A stretch of 64,000 bases of DNA from Oscillospiraceae bacterium (GTDB lineage: Bacteria > Bacillota > Clostridia > Oscillospirales > Ruminococcaceae). Below the pieces are notes generated by a model. That model was not told the origin of the DNA. It searched no databases and saw only the letters and a program-made list of their open reading frames with translations. The stretch covers positions 75,131 through 139,130 of the forward strand of contig DOQG01000003.1 of NCBI GenBank assembly GCA_003512525.1, given 5' to 3'. Below, piece by piece: positions 25,877-34,130 of this stretch; within the stretch, counting starts at the first letter, position 1; each line of letters begins with the position of its first letter. The position numbers were made by a program, and so were the translations under genes.

Positions 25877-27067
25877 ATGAATTATCCGGAAAACAACAAA
25901 TTTTACCGTCTTGATGAAATGATGCAGTCACAGGTTGACTGCGGTATGATACCCGGCGGTCATTTAAGAATAATCAAGGACGGTAAGCGCGTATACGATA
26001 AATGCTTCGGCATGGCAGATACGGCGCGCGGACTCAAAATATCCGATAGCACTATCTATCGTCTTTACAGCATGACAAAACCCGTCACAGCTGTAGCAAC
26101 AATGATACTCTACGACAGAGGACTTATTGATTTGTCCGACAGCGTATGCTGGTATCTTGAAGGCTTCAAGGATCAGAAAGTAGAAACCACAGACGGTATA
26201 GTTCCCGCAAATCGCGAGGTAAAGATACTCGACCTTCTTACAATGACCGCAGGACTTATGTACCCCGATCGCGGTACAAATCCCGCAGGCGAAAAGATGG
26301 CAGATCTGTTCGACAAATTCTATGAAAAAGCCTTTTCAGGAAACGGAACTTATTCAACCGTTGATATGTGCAACGAAATGGGTAAAATACCGTTGTTCGC
26401 ACAACCAGGTACTTGCTGGAACTACAGCGTATGTGCCGATGTACTCGGCGCTATTATTGAAGTCGTCAGCAAAAAACGTTTCGGTGATTTTCTGAAAGAT
26501 GAGATATTTGCGCCTCTCGGCATGACCGATACCGATTTCTATGTACCGACTGAAAAACGTGACCGCTTTGCCGAGATCTATATCAGAGGTGAGGACGGAA
26601 AATTAGCCCCATGCGACTGGCAGCACTTAGGTCTTGTATATAAGTATACAAAACGTCCTGAATTTGAGATAGGCGGCGCAGGTATTGTTTCCACCGCAAA
26701 TGATTATGAGAAATTTGCTCAGATGCTTTTAAACGGCGGTAAATACGGAGATACCCGCATAATCAGCCGAAAGGCGGTCGACCTTATATCACACAACATA
26801 ATCACGCCTGAACAGAAAAAGACGTTCAATTGGGATTCCTGTATCGGTTACGGCTACGGTGGACTTATGAGAACTCTTACCAACCCCGAAATTACTACCG
26901 TCGGCAATATCGGAGAATACGGCTGGGACGGTTGGACAGGTAATTACTTCTGCAATGATCCGGAAAATAACCTGACATTTATGTATTTTATTCAGGTCTG
27001 CGGCGGAAACGGCATACGTCCGCTCAGAACATTAAAACAGGCAATGTACTCAGCACTGGAAGACTGA
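25877..27067 (+). CDS. Serine hydrolase of the class C beta-lactamase/esterase family
   Basis: 396 residues from the ATG at 25877 (CAGGAG upstream). The SxxK nucleophile motif is YSMTKPVTA (about residue 70). The second motif appears as WNYSVCADVLG, i.e. Tyr-Ser-Val in place of the usual YxN. The C-terminal part has YGYGGLMRT and GWDGWTGNYF in place of the KTG/HxG motif. There is no signal peptide, which favours a cytoplasmic esterase or peptidase over a penicillin-degrading enzyme. The gene appears to be a single unit. Confidence 0.85.
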   Translation: MNYPENNKFYRLDEMMQSQVDCGMIPGGHLRIIKDGKRVYDKCFGMADTARGLKISDSTIYRLYSMTKPVTAVATMILYDRGLIDLSDSVCWYLEGFKDQKVETTDGIVPANREVKILDLLTMTAGLMYPDRGTNPAGEKMADLFDKFYEKAFSGNGTYSTVDMCNEMGKIPLFAQPGTCWNYSVCADVLGAIIEVVSKKRFGDFLKDEIFAPLGMTDTDFYVPTEKRDRFAEIYIRGEDGKLAPCDWQHLGLVYKYTKRPEFEIGGAGIVSTANDYEKFAQMLLNGGKYGDTRIISRKAVDLISHNIITPEQKKTFNWDSCIGYGYGGLMRTLTNPEITTVGNIGEYGWDGWTGNYFCNDPENNLTFMYFIQVCGGNGIRPLRTLKQAMYSALED

Positions 27068-27167
27068 GAACATTGCCCGTGTATATCTGATATTAAGGTG
27101 ATACCCGGCACAAACCGTTTGTGGTTCTTGTGTACTGTATCGCCTTATTTTTCTTAACAAACACTAG

Positions 27168-27986
27168 TTATACATTCACCACCGATTCTTTTGACGGTGT
27201 AGCTGTTTTTCGCCTTGAATACAACGCAGTGCACCTGTATTTGAGCCTGAGCTTATCGGCAATAAGCGCTACAAACTCCGAGTTTGTCGGCTTGCCGCGT
27301 GATGTGTGGATCGTATAACCGAAATATCCGTTAAGCGTATCTACATCCCCTCTGTCCCAAGCTATTTCAATAGCATGACGGATAGCACGTTCTACTCTTG
27401 ACGGTGTTGTATCATACATACGCGCTACAGTCGGATAAAGCAATTTAGTGATACAGTTAATCATCTCGGGATCATCGACTGAAAGTATGATTGCTGTACG
27501 CAGATAGTGATAGCCTTTGATATGTGCAGGTATACCTATCTGATGGATTATCTCCGTTACAACGCACTCTATATCCGACTCATCAGCAAGAGTGTTACGT
27601 TTGCCTGCAAGCTTATCATTATAAACGGAAAGCACTTTCGACACAAGTGTTTCTGAGTCGAACGGACGGAGCATATAATAGTCTGCTCCTGCGTCCATTA
27701 CCTCAAATTCAACTTTTGCCGAATCGTAATTTGCAGTTACAAATACCACAGGGCTATAATCCACATTATTCTTTATTGTCTTGATTATATCGCATACATC
27801 AAGGCCCGGAGTTTTTGCGTCCAGTATGACAACAGCCGGCCGCTCCGTAAGCACATATTCAACAAGCACCTTTCCTGATTTCGGTCTTGTTATTGCATAC
27901 ATTCCGGCTTCCTTGAAAGCCGTAGCCCACGATATACCCAGCTCTAAAGAATCGTCCCCTATAAGTACTCTGATAGATTGTGAAAT
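27168..27986 (-). CDS. spo0A: Spo0A, master regulator of sporulation, with an ATT start codon
   Basis: 272 residues if read from an ATT at 27986, which lies 7 bases after GGAGG. An in-frame TAA stands at 28007-28005, and no ATG, GTG or TTG occurs between it and an ATG at 27902 that would delete the first 28 residues. Reading from ATT restores a complete receiver domain: RVLIGDDS acid pocket (Asp11, Asp12), phospho-acceptor Asp56 in VVILDAKTPG, Thr84. The usual Lys is Arg107 (MLRPFD). The C-terminal DNA-binding domain is near-canonical (IPAHIKGYHYLRTAI, TPSRVERAIRHAIEIAW, KPTNSEF). It is not next to spoIVB as in many relatives. The 0A boxes at 28195-28232 suggest self-regulation. Confidence 0.9.
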   Translation of the reverse strand: MSQSIRVLIGDDSLELGISWATAFKEAGMYAITRPKSGKVLVEYVLTERPAVVILDAKTPGLDVCDIIKTIKNNVDYSPVVFVTANYDSAKVEFEVMDAGADYYMLRPFDSETLVSKVLSVYNDKLAGKRNTLADESDIECVVTEIIHQIGIPAHIKGYHYLRTAIILSVDDPEMINCITKLLYPTVARMYDTTPSRVERAIRHAIEIAWDRGDVDTLNGYFGYTIHTSRGKPTNSEFVALIADKLRLKYRCTALYSRRKTATPSKESVVNV

Positions 27987-28194
27987 TTTCTTACCTCCAT
28001 AGTTTTATTGCTTCTATAATATAACATAAACTGGAAAATAATTCAAGGTGATTTTACCAATTTTTTTCAGTTTCTTTAAAACAAAGTCCGATTTGATAAA
28101 ATTAAAACGAAATTCCAAACACCCAAGCCCAATATGTAGAAATTTGAAGGAGTAATTTTATCATATATTCGTATTTTGACACAATTCGTGTTAT

Positions 28195-28232
28195 TTCGAC
28201 AAAATTTCGACATAACGCTACGACTTTCGTCA
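28195..28232. promoter_or_regulatory. Three helically phased Spo0A boxes
   Basis: TTCGACA at 28195-28201, TTCGACA at 28206-28212 and TTCGTCA at 28226-28232 are reverse complements of TGTCGAA, TGTCGAA and TGACGAA, matching the Spo0A-box consensus TGNCGAA. Their spacings are 11 and 20 bases, about one and two turns. They lie about 210 bases upstream of the spo0A start. The third overlaps the -35 position of a plus-strand promoter. Confidence 0.7.
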
Positions 28233-28256
28233 AAATGCTCAATATTATTATATAAT
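28227..28256 (+). promoter_or_regulatory. Candidate Spo0A-controlled promoter
   Basis: TATAAT at 28251-28256 has a weak -35 (TCGTCA, 28227-28232) 18 bases upstream that coincides with an 0A box, as in promoters where Spo0A acts as activator at the -35. Confidence 0.4.
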
Positions 28257-28262
28257 ATAAAG

Positions 28263-28416
28263 GGATAAATGTCAAATTAGTGATGAGGTCAGAATTTCAC
28301 TATGATCTCTAAGCTTGTAACGAAATGAATATCAAATAAGCCAAAGAAGCAGAAACAAGATTTTTGCCAAAACAATAAAGCAGAAAATCCGCCGTTATAA
28401 AACAGCGGATTTTTTG
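28263..28416 (+). ncRNA. Candidate small RNA downstream of the 0A boxes
   Basis: From the expected start near 28263 to the terminator at 28384-28416 there are about 150 bases and no frame longer than ten codons with a binding site. A promoter, a non-coding body and a strong terminator together suggest a small RNA, but expression is unproven. The terminator might instead serve the opposing ABC genes. Confidence 0.35.
28384..28416. terminator. Terminator between the candidate sRNA and the ABC exporter
   Basis: AAAATCCGC (28384-28392) pairs with GCGGATTTT (28405-28413); six T follow on the plus strand and four on the minus strand. Confidence 0.75.
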
Positions 28417-28504
28417 TGTATTCAACTTATATTACCTGTTTTTCAAAAGGAGTACGCAAATCACTTACTTCAGGAACAGCAAATTTGGTGTGCCGAATCG
28501 GCAC

Positions 28505-30412
28505 TCAGGCTGTTTCTTCCGCAAAGTTGCCGGTGTAAAGGCTGTAGTACTTACCTTTTTGAGCGATAAGCTCATCATGAGTACCACGCTCTATAATTCT
28601 GCCCTGCTCAAGTACCATAATACAATCGGAGTTGCGCACGGTCGAAAGCCTGTGAGCGATAACGAACGTTGTTCTGCCGTGCATGAGAGCGTCCATACCG
28701 GCCTGTACCAGCTTTTCTGTACGCGTGTCTATCGACGATGTTGCTTCATCAAGAATAAGCACAGGCGGATCTGCAACCGCCGCTCTTGCTATAGATAACA
28801 GCTGACGCTGACCCTGGCTTAAATTAGCGCCGTCACCTGTAAGCATAGTCTGATAGCCATCGGGTAGTCTTCTTATAAAGCTATCGGCATTTGCAAGCTT
28901 TGCGGCAGCTATGCATTCTTCATCCGTTGCGTCCAGCTTGCCGTAACGGATATTATCCATTACAGTACCCGTGAACAGATTGGTTTCCTGTAAAACGATA
29001 CCGAGCGACTTACGCAGTTCCGGTTTCTTTATCTTATTTATATTGATTTCGTCATATCTTATCTTACCGTCCTGAATATCATAGAAGCGGTTTATAAGAT
29101 TGGTTATGGTAGTTTTTCCTGCTCCGGTTGAACCTACAAATGCGATCTTCTGACCGGGCTTTGCATATAGCTTTATGTCGTGAAGCACCATTTTTTCGTC
29201 AGTGTATCCGAAGTCAACACCGTCAAAGACGATACCGCCCTCCTGCTTTTTATACGATACCGTACCGTCAGCCTTATGAGGGTGTTTCCACGCCCATTTG
29301 CCTGTTCGGTGATCGACCTCCGTAATATTGCCGTTTTCATCAATTTCGGCATTTACAAGCTCTACATAACCGTCATCATGCTCAGGCTTCTGATCCATAA
29401 GATCAAACAGACGCTTTGCACCTGCGGAGGCCATTATCACGAATGTCATCTGCTGACTTAGCTGTGAGATCGGGTTTGTGAAATTCTTATTGAGCGTACA
29501 GAATGAAACAATAGTACCGAGAGTAAGACCGCCGAAGCCGTTTGTTGCAAGCACTGCACCCAGTAACGCACATAAAACATAACTGATATTGCCTATGTTA
29601 GCGTTTATCGGCATCATAATATTCGCATACTTATTTGCTTTATACGCACTGTTTCTGAGATTGTCATTTATCTTTACAAAATCGTCTATTGCCTCCTGCT
29701 CGTGGCAGAACACCTTTACTACCTTCTGACCGTCAAGCATTTCTTCTATATAACCGTCGACCTCGCCCAGATCATGCTGCTGTTTTCCAAAATATTTACC
29801 TGATTTTGCGGCAAGCTTCTTTGTTACGACAAGCATCAGAGCCGCCATGCCCACAGCAAGTATCGTCATAGGTATACTCATTACTATCATCGAAACGAGT
29901 GTAATTATAACAGTAGTACCGCAGTTGATTACCTGAGGAATACTCTGGCAGATAAACTGTCTGAAAGTATCGATATCATTTGTGTAAACCGACATTATAT
30001 CTCCGTGCTGGTGTGTGTCGAAATACTTTATCGGGAGCTTTTCCATATTGGTGAACAGGTCGTTACGGAAGTTTCTGAGCGTACCTTGTCCTACATTTAC
30101 CATTATCCTGTTATATGCGTATGATGCCGCAAGACCGACAACGTAAACTATCGCAAGTCTGAGCATTGCATACGCAAGAGGCGTGAAGTCTGTACTGCCT
30201 GTTTCAAGCATAGGCTTGATATAATCATCGATAAGCGACTGTACGAACAGCATACCGACAAGTGTGGTTACTGCCTGCACAAGAATACATACAACAACGC
30301 AGATACATGAGAATTTATAATGGCTGAATGTGTATTTAATAATTCTTCCGAGCAGTTTTACCTGTTCCTTCGGTGAAACATCGGGACGCGGTCCCATTTT
30401 TCTTTTATCCAT
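28505..30412 (-). CDS. ABC exporter half, canonical-site subunit (BmrD-like)
   Basis: 635 residues: six-helix type I exporter membrane domain (about 25-330) followed by a nucleotide-binding domain. Walker A is GSTGAGKTT, the signature is LSQGQRQ in place of LSGGQ, Walker B ends ILDEATSSID with the catalytic Glu, and the switch His is present (IAHRLST). About 55 residues rich in Asp, Glu and Lys are inserted between the two domains (about 340-390, HDDGYVELVNAEIDENG to KQEGG), longer than usual. Together with the upstream half it should form a heterodimer with one degenerate site. Substrate unknown; the MarR gene upstream suggests drugs or toxic lipophiles. Confidence 0.92.
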   Translation of the reverse strand: MDKRKMGPRPDVSPKEQVKLLGRIIKYTFSHYKFSCICVVVCILVQAVTTLVGMLFVQSLIDDYIKPMLETGSTDFTPLAYAMLRLAIVYVVGLAASYAYNRIMVNVGQGTLRNFRNDLFTNMEKLPIKYFDTHQHGDIMSVYTNDIDTFRQFICQSIPQVINCGTTVIITLVSMIVMSIPMTILAVGMAALMLVVTKKLAAKSGKYFGKQQHDLGEVDGYIEEMLDGQKVVKVFCHEQEAIDDFVKINDNLRNSAYKANKYANIMMPINANIGNISYVLCALLGAVLATNGFGGLTLGTIVSFCTLNKNFTNPISQLSQQMTFVIMASAGAKRLFDLMDQKPEHDDGYVELVNAEIDENGNITEVDHRTGKWAWKHPHKADGTVSYKKQEGGIVFDGVDFGYTDEKMVLHDIKLYAKPGQKIAFVGSTGAGKTTITNLINRFYDIQDGKIRYDEININKIKKPELRKSLGIVLQETNLFTGTVMDNIRYGKLDATDEECIAAAKLANADSFIRRLPDGYQTMLTGDGANLSQGQRQLLSIARAAVADPPVLILDEATSSIDTRTEKLVQAGMDALMHGRTTFVIAHRLSTVRNSDCIMVLEQGRIIERGTHDELIAQKGKYYSLYTGNFAEETA

Positions 30413-30430
30413 TACGTTACGCTCCCTTCC

Positions 30431-32176
30431 TTAATTCTGAGGGCGGTCAAAGTCGCCGCCGTCCTTTGTCTGAGATTCGTAAATATCTCTGTAGATTTCG
30501 TTATTTGCAAGAAGCTCATCATGAGTGCCGACACCGTTTATTCTGCCGTCATCAAGAACGACTATGCGGTCGGCATCCTGAACGCTTGATACGCGCTGTG
30601 CAATAATTATCTTTGTAGTACCGGGTATGCATTTTGCAAAAGCCGCCCTTATCTTAGCGTCTGTAGCTGTATCGACCGCACTTGTAGAGTCGTCAAGGAT
30701 AAGTACGGCGGGCTTTTTGAGAAGTGCCCTTGCTATACATATACGCTGCTTCTGACCGCCTGATACATTTGTGCCGCCACGCTCAATAACCGTATTGTAC
30801 TTATCGGGGAAACGCTCGATAAATTCATCTGCGCAAGCCCACTTACAAGCCTCAATGCATTCTTCCTCGGTGGCGTTTTCGTTACCCCAGCGGAGGTTAT
30901 CAAGGATCGTCCCTGAGAACAATACATTCTTCTGAAGTACTACCGATACCTGATCGCGCAGGAACTTCATATCGTAGTCCTTGACATCAATGCCGCCTAC
31001 CTTTACACTTCCCTGCTGTACGTCATAAAGACGGCTGATAAGATTTACAAGGCTGGTCTTGCCACAGCCAGTACCGCCGATTATACCGATAGTTTCACCC
31101 GACTTTATATGCAGGTTTATATCGGTGAGGACCTCCTCCTCGCTTGTCTTATGGTATCTGAAATGCACATTGTCAAAGTCGATATCACCGTTAGCGATAA
31201 TCTCCACAGGAGCAAAAGGCTCGGCAAGATCGGGCTGCTCGCGCAGAACCTCAGATATACGACGCATACTTGCCACACTCATGGTAATCATTACGAATAT
31301 CATCGAAAGCATCATAAGCGACATAAGTGAACCCATAACATAGCTGAACAGCGATGTAAGCTCGCCTATCTGCAAGGTCTTGTCAACAACGATAAACTTA
31401 GCTCCAAACCAGCAGATCGCCATAATACAGGCATAGATCACAAGCATCATCACAGGGTTATTGAAAGCAAGGGTGCTTTCGGCTTTTTTGAACATCTTAT
31501 AAAGATTGCCGGAGGCTTTCTTGAACTTTTCGTTCTCGTAATCCTCACGGACGTATGATTTTACTACTCTTATACCTGAGATATTCTCCTGAACGCTTGC
31601 ATTCAGATCGTCATATTTTGTGAACGCTACATTGAATATTTTCATTGCTCTGAGCATTATTATCACAAGAACTACCGCAAGGAAAACTATTGCGCCGAGG
31701 AATATAAAGCTCATATCAGCGTTTACCACAAAGCACATAACCATACTGCTTATCAGCATAAGCGGCGCTCTGACTGCTATTCTTATTATCATCTGATATG
31801 CGTTCTGTACGTTTGTAACGTCAGTCGTCATACGGGTTACAAGTCCTGCTGTGCTGAACTTGTCGATGTTTGAGAATGAGAAGCGCTGTATGTTGCGGTA
31901 CATTGCTTCTCTGACGTTGCAGGCAAAGCCTGTAGACGCACTTGCGGCATATTTACCTGCCATCATACCTGCAAACAGGCTTATAATAGCAAAAACTATC
32001 ATAAGTGCACCATATAATACAATTTTGTTCATATCACCCTTCTCTACGCCATCATCGATCAGCAACGCCATTACAAAGGGAATTATGACCTCCATAACGA
32101 CCTCAAGTGCCGAATATACGGGAGCTAAGATAGAGTCTTTCTTGTATTGTTTTACTTGTCTTAAAAGCTCTTTCAC
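30431..32176 (-). CDS. ABC exporter half, degenerate-site subunit (BmrC-like)
   Basis: 581 residues: exporter membrane domain (1-310) and nucleotide-binding domain with Walker A GGTGCGKTS, signature VSGGQKQ, and Walker B LILDDSTSAVD, where Asp replaces the catalytic Glu. The switch His is Gln (IAQRVSS). These two changes mark it as the inactive partner of a heterodimeric exporter such as BmrCD. The start is a GTG at 32176 directly after the MarR stop, with GGAAAGGA upstream, so the two are translationally coupled. It lies 18 bases upstream of the partner subunit. Confidence 0.92.
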   Translation of the reverse strand: MKELLRQVKQYKKDSILAPVYSALEVVMEVIIPFVMALLIDDGVEKGDMNKIVLYGALMIVFAIISLFAGMMAGKYAASASTGFACNVREAMYRNIQRFSFSNIDKFSTAGLVTRMTTDVTNVQNAYQMIIRIAVRAPLMLISSMVMCFVVNADMSFIFLGAIVFLAVVLVIIMLRAMKIFNVAFTKYDDLNASVQENISGIRVVKSYVREDYENEKFKKASGNLYKMFKKAESTLAFNNPVMMLVIYACIMAICWFGAKFIVVDKTLQIGELTSLFSYVMGSLMSLMMLSMIFVMITMSVASMRRISEVLREQPDLAEPFAPVEIIANGDIDFDNVHFRYHKTSEEEVLTDINLHIKSGETIGIIGGTGCGKTSLVNLISRLYDVQQGSVKVGGIDVKDYDMKFLRDQVSVVLQKNVLFSGTILDNLRWGNENATEEECIEACKWACADEFIERFPDKYNTVIERGGTNVSGGQKQRICIARALLKKPAVLILDDSTSAVDTATDAKIRAAFAKCIPGTTKIIIAQRVSSVQDADRIVVLDDGRINGVGTHDELLANNEIYRDIYESQTKDGGDFDRPQN

Positions 32177-32650
32177 TTAATCCGTCATCCTTTCCATTTT
32201 CAGTTTTTCTGTATTCATATTACTTATATTGTTCAGCAGCTTTTTCTGAAGCCGCATAAACTCTGACATTTCATCTTCCGTAAAAGTGCGGAATGCTTCT
32301 TGCTCTGTATTTCTCATATGCTGTGATATCAGCATGGCGACTTTTCTGCCTTTTTCGGTTACGGCAAGATTTTTATAACGCTCATCACTTTCGCAACCGG
32401 TACAACAGATGTATCCCGATTTTCTCAGCTTCTTTATAAGTGCAGACACAGATGGTTTTGATATACACAGGTGCTTGTGAAGATCTGCAGCGAATATTTC
32501 TCTGTCGGGGCAATTTGCAATGTACATAAGTACTCTGCCCTGTGCCGCTGTTATATCAATATTTGCGAAAATCGCATTCAGACTGTTCTCGATGCGCTGA
32601 TTTATTGTCTTGTTGTCGATCATCATTGACTGGATTTCGGTTTCAGTCAT
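32177..32650 (-). CDS. MarR-family transcriptional regulator
   Basis: 157 residues with a central winged helix-turn-helix (DITAAQGRVLMYIANCPDREIFAADLHKHLCISKPSVSALIKKLRKSGYI, then a wing with ESDERYKNLAVTEKG) and a C-terminal dimer helix. It is the first gene of an operon with two ABC exporter halves, the usual layout for a self-repressing drug-responsive regulator. GGAGG precedes the ATG. A Cys pair (ICCTGC) in the wing region might give redox or metal sensitivity, but this is speculative. Confidence 0.92.
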   Translation of the reverse strand: MTETEIQSMMIDNKTINQRIENSLNAIFANIDITAAQGRVLMYIANCPDREIFAADLHKHLCISKPSVSALIKKLRKSGYICCTGCESDERYKNLAVTEKGRKVAMLISQHMRNTEQEAFRTFTEDEMSEFMRLQKKLLNNISNMNTEKLKMERMTD

Positions 32651-32718
32651 AACAGTTAACCTCCTTATCAGTAACGTACTAACAGTTTAGATCCTTGATA
32701 ATAATACACCAAAAAGTC

Positions 32719-32747
32719 TTGAATGTAAAATACAAATATGTTATAAT
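32719..32747 (+). promoter_or_regulatory. Promoter for the LysR regulator
   Basis: TTGAAT (32719-32724) and TATAAT (32742-32747), 17-base spacer, 42 bases before the ATG. Confidence 0.75.
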
Positions 32748-32788
32748 CGATAAAGAATATTTATCGTTAATTAAAAAAGGAGCTTGTT

Positions 32789-33700
32789 ATGAATACTACT
32801 CAGCTTGAATGCTTCCTTGCGGTTGCGGAAACACTTAACTTTTCCAAGGCGGCAGGAATGGTGAATATAAGCCAGCCGGCTGTCAGTCATCAGATCTCAT
32901 CGCTTGAGGCGGAGCTTGGTGTAAGACTGTTTCTGAGAACTAACAAGAGCGTACAGCTTACCAAAGAGGGGCTGAGCTTTATCGGGGACGCGGAAACCAT
33001 TTTCAGAACAGCTATGAACTCAATACACAGGCTGAGCACGAATGCAAGCGAGATAAAGCAGACATTGACAGTAGGTGTACATAATCAGACTGAGCTTGAT
33101 GTTATAGTGCCGATACTTGAAATTATGGGAAAGATATATCCGGGCTTTGAACCGGAAATTATTATGATGCCGTTCAAATCGCTTGATAATATGCTTGAAG
33201 AAAACAAGGTACAGCTGATTATCGCCATCAAGTCAGATGATGAAACACCTAAGGCGGAGTGCTTCACGACACTGGTTCAATGCCCTGTCATGCTTATTTG
33301 CCGCAATGATGATATTCTTGCAAAAAAGCAGACTATAAACATCGAAGATATAAACGGCAGACGTGTTATACTTATAAAGAGGCACAAATGTCCCGATGCG
33401 GCAATGGAAGGGTATATGAAGCTCGGTATGCCGAATAACAGCAACGTACTGCTTGCGGACGGCTGTGAGGCAGCATTTGCAATGGCAAAGGCAGGACTCG
33501 GTATCACAGCTTTCCCGATGATTCCGTATATGTATGACGATAAGCTGGAATACATACCCATCGGAGGACTGCCGCCGGTAACGCTCGGTATTTACTCGAA
33601 AAAGCTATTAAAAGGCGAACCCGCATTTGAATTTGTACTTAATGCAAAGAAATTTTATAAAAATTATGCAAACCCTATTGACAAAACAAATAACGTGTGA
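32789..33700 (+). CDS. LysR-family transcriptional regulator
   Basis: 303 residues. The N-terminal helix-turn-helix is textbook (QLECFLAVAETLNFSKAAGMVNISQPAVSHQISSLEAELGVRLF), followed by the linker helix and a two-lobed effector domain (about 90-290). The effector is unknown. It stands divergent from the MarR operon and upstream of the DUF2325 operon, so either neighbour could be its target. RBS AAAGGAG precedes the ATG. Confidence 0.93.
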   Translation: MNTTQLECFLAVAETLNFSKAAGMVNISQPAVSHQISSLEAELGVRLFLRTNKSVQLTKEGLSFIGDAETIFRTAMNSIHRLSTNASEIKQTLTVGVHNQTELDVIVPILEIMGKIYPGFEPEIIMMPFKSLDNMLEENKVQLIIAIKSDDETPKAECFTTLVQCPVMLICRNDDILAKKQTINIEDINGRRVILIKRHKCPDAAMEGYMKLGMPNNSNVLLADGCEAAFAMAKAGLGITAFPMIPYMYDDKLEYIPIGGLPPVTLGIYSKKLLKGEPAFEFVLNAKKFYKNYANPIDKTNNV

Positions 33701-33706
33701 TAAACT
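33678..33706 (+). promoter_or_regulatory. Promoter for the DUF2325-DUF3793-flavodoxin operon
   Basis: TTGACA (33678-33683) and TAAACT (33701-33706), 17-base spacer; the -35 overlaps the end of the LysR gene. Confidence 0.65.
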
Positions 33707-33713
33707 ATAAGCA

Positions 33714-33729
33714 GTTAGCAAAGGCTAAC
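33714..33729 (+). promoter_or_regulatory. GTTAG-N6-CTAAC palindrome at the operon start site
   Basis: GTTAG, spacer CAAAGG, CTAAC, followed by GCGGT. It sits at the predicted transcription start, a repressor position. The inner hexamers GTTAGC/GCTAAC are perfectly paired. Confidence 0.6.
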
Positions 33730-33792
33730 GCGGTTATCATACAGCAACTCGATATTATAAACGGCAGTTTGCCGTTTATTTAAACGGATATG

Positions 33793-33808
33793 GTTAGTTT
33801 AGCCTAAC
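33793..33808 (+). promoter_or_regulatory. Second GTTAG-N6-CTAAC palindrome in the leader
   Basis: GTTAG, spacer TTTAGC, CTAAC, again followed by GCGGT. It lies 79 bases after the first copy and 32 bases before the DUF2325 start. Between the copies is a hairpin (TAAACGGCA/TTGCCGTTTA, about 33759-33779). Confidence 0.55.
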
Positions 33809-33839
33809 GCGGTAATATGCAACAGAAAGGATATAATAT

Positions 33840-34130
33840 ATGAGCGTAGTAATAATCGGCGGTAACGAGCGAATGGAAACCCGTTACGCAGACATATGCA
33901 AGGCTTACGGCTATGACAAGGCTAAGGTATTTGTCAAGGAAAACAGCTCTCTTAAAAAGAAAGTCGGCACTCCCGATCTGCTGATACTGTTTACAAATAC
34001 AGTATCGCACAAAATGATGCTGAGTGCAACGCAGGAGGCAAAGCGCAACAGTGTTCCCGTGGCAAGAGTTCACTCAAGCAGTGTTGTAGCACTGTCACAG
34101 CTTTTAGCCGAAAGAAGCGCGGCAGTATGA
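33840..34130 (+). CDS. DUF2325-domain protein
   Basis: 96 residues. The family signature is clear: MSVVIIGGNERMETRYADICKAYG, then PDLLILFTNTVSHKM and NSVPVARVHSSSVVALSQLL. It is a small Rossmann-like protein of unknown activity, often found beside DUF3793 and flavodoxin or ferrous-iron uptake genes in Clostridia, so a link to metal homeostasis is inferred. RBS GAAAGGA; its stop overlaps the next start by 4 bases (ATGA). Confidence 0.88.
   Translation: MSVVIIGGNERMETRYADICKAYGYDKAKVFVKENSSLKKKVGTPDLLILFTNTVSHKMMLSATQEAKRNSVPVARVHSSSVVALSQLLAERSAAV

Noticed and set aside
27168..27902. Spo0A starting at the ATG at 27902
   Set aside because: This removes the acid pocket (Asp11, Asp12) and the first strand of the receiver, and no binding site precedes that ATG; the ATT with GGAGG fits better.
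32660..32690. GTAACGTACTAAC as operator of the MarR gene
   Set aside because: It is a poor palindrome and does not match the GTTAG-N6-CTAAC design; autoregulation is likely but this site cannot be supported.
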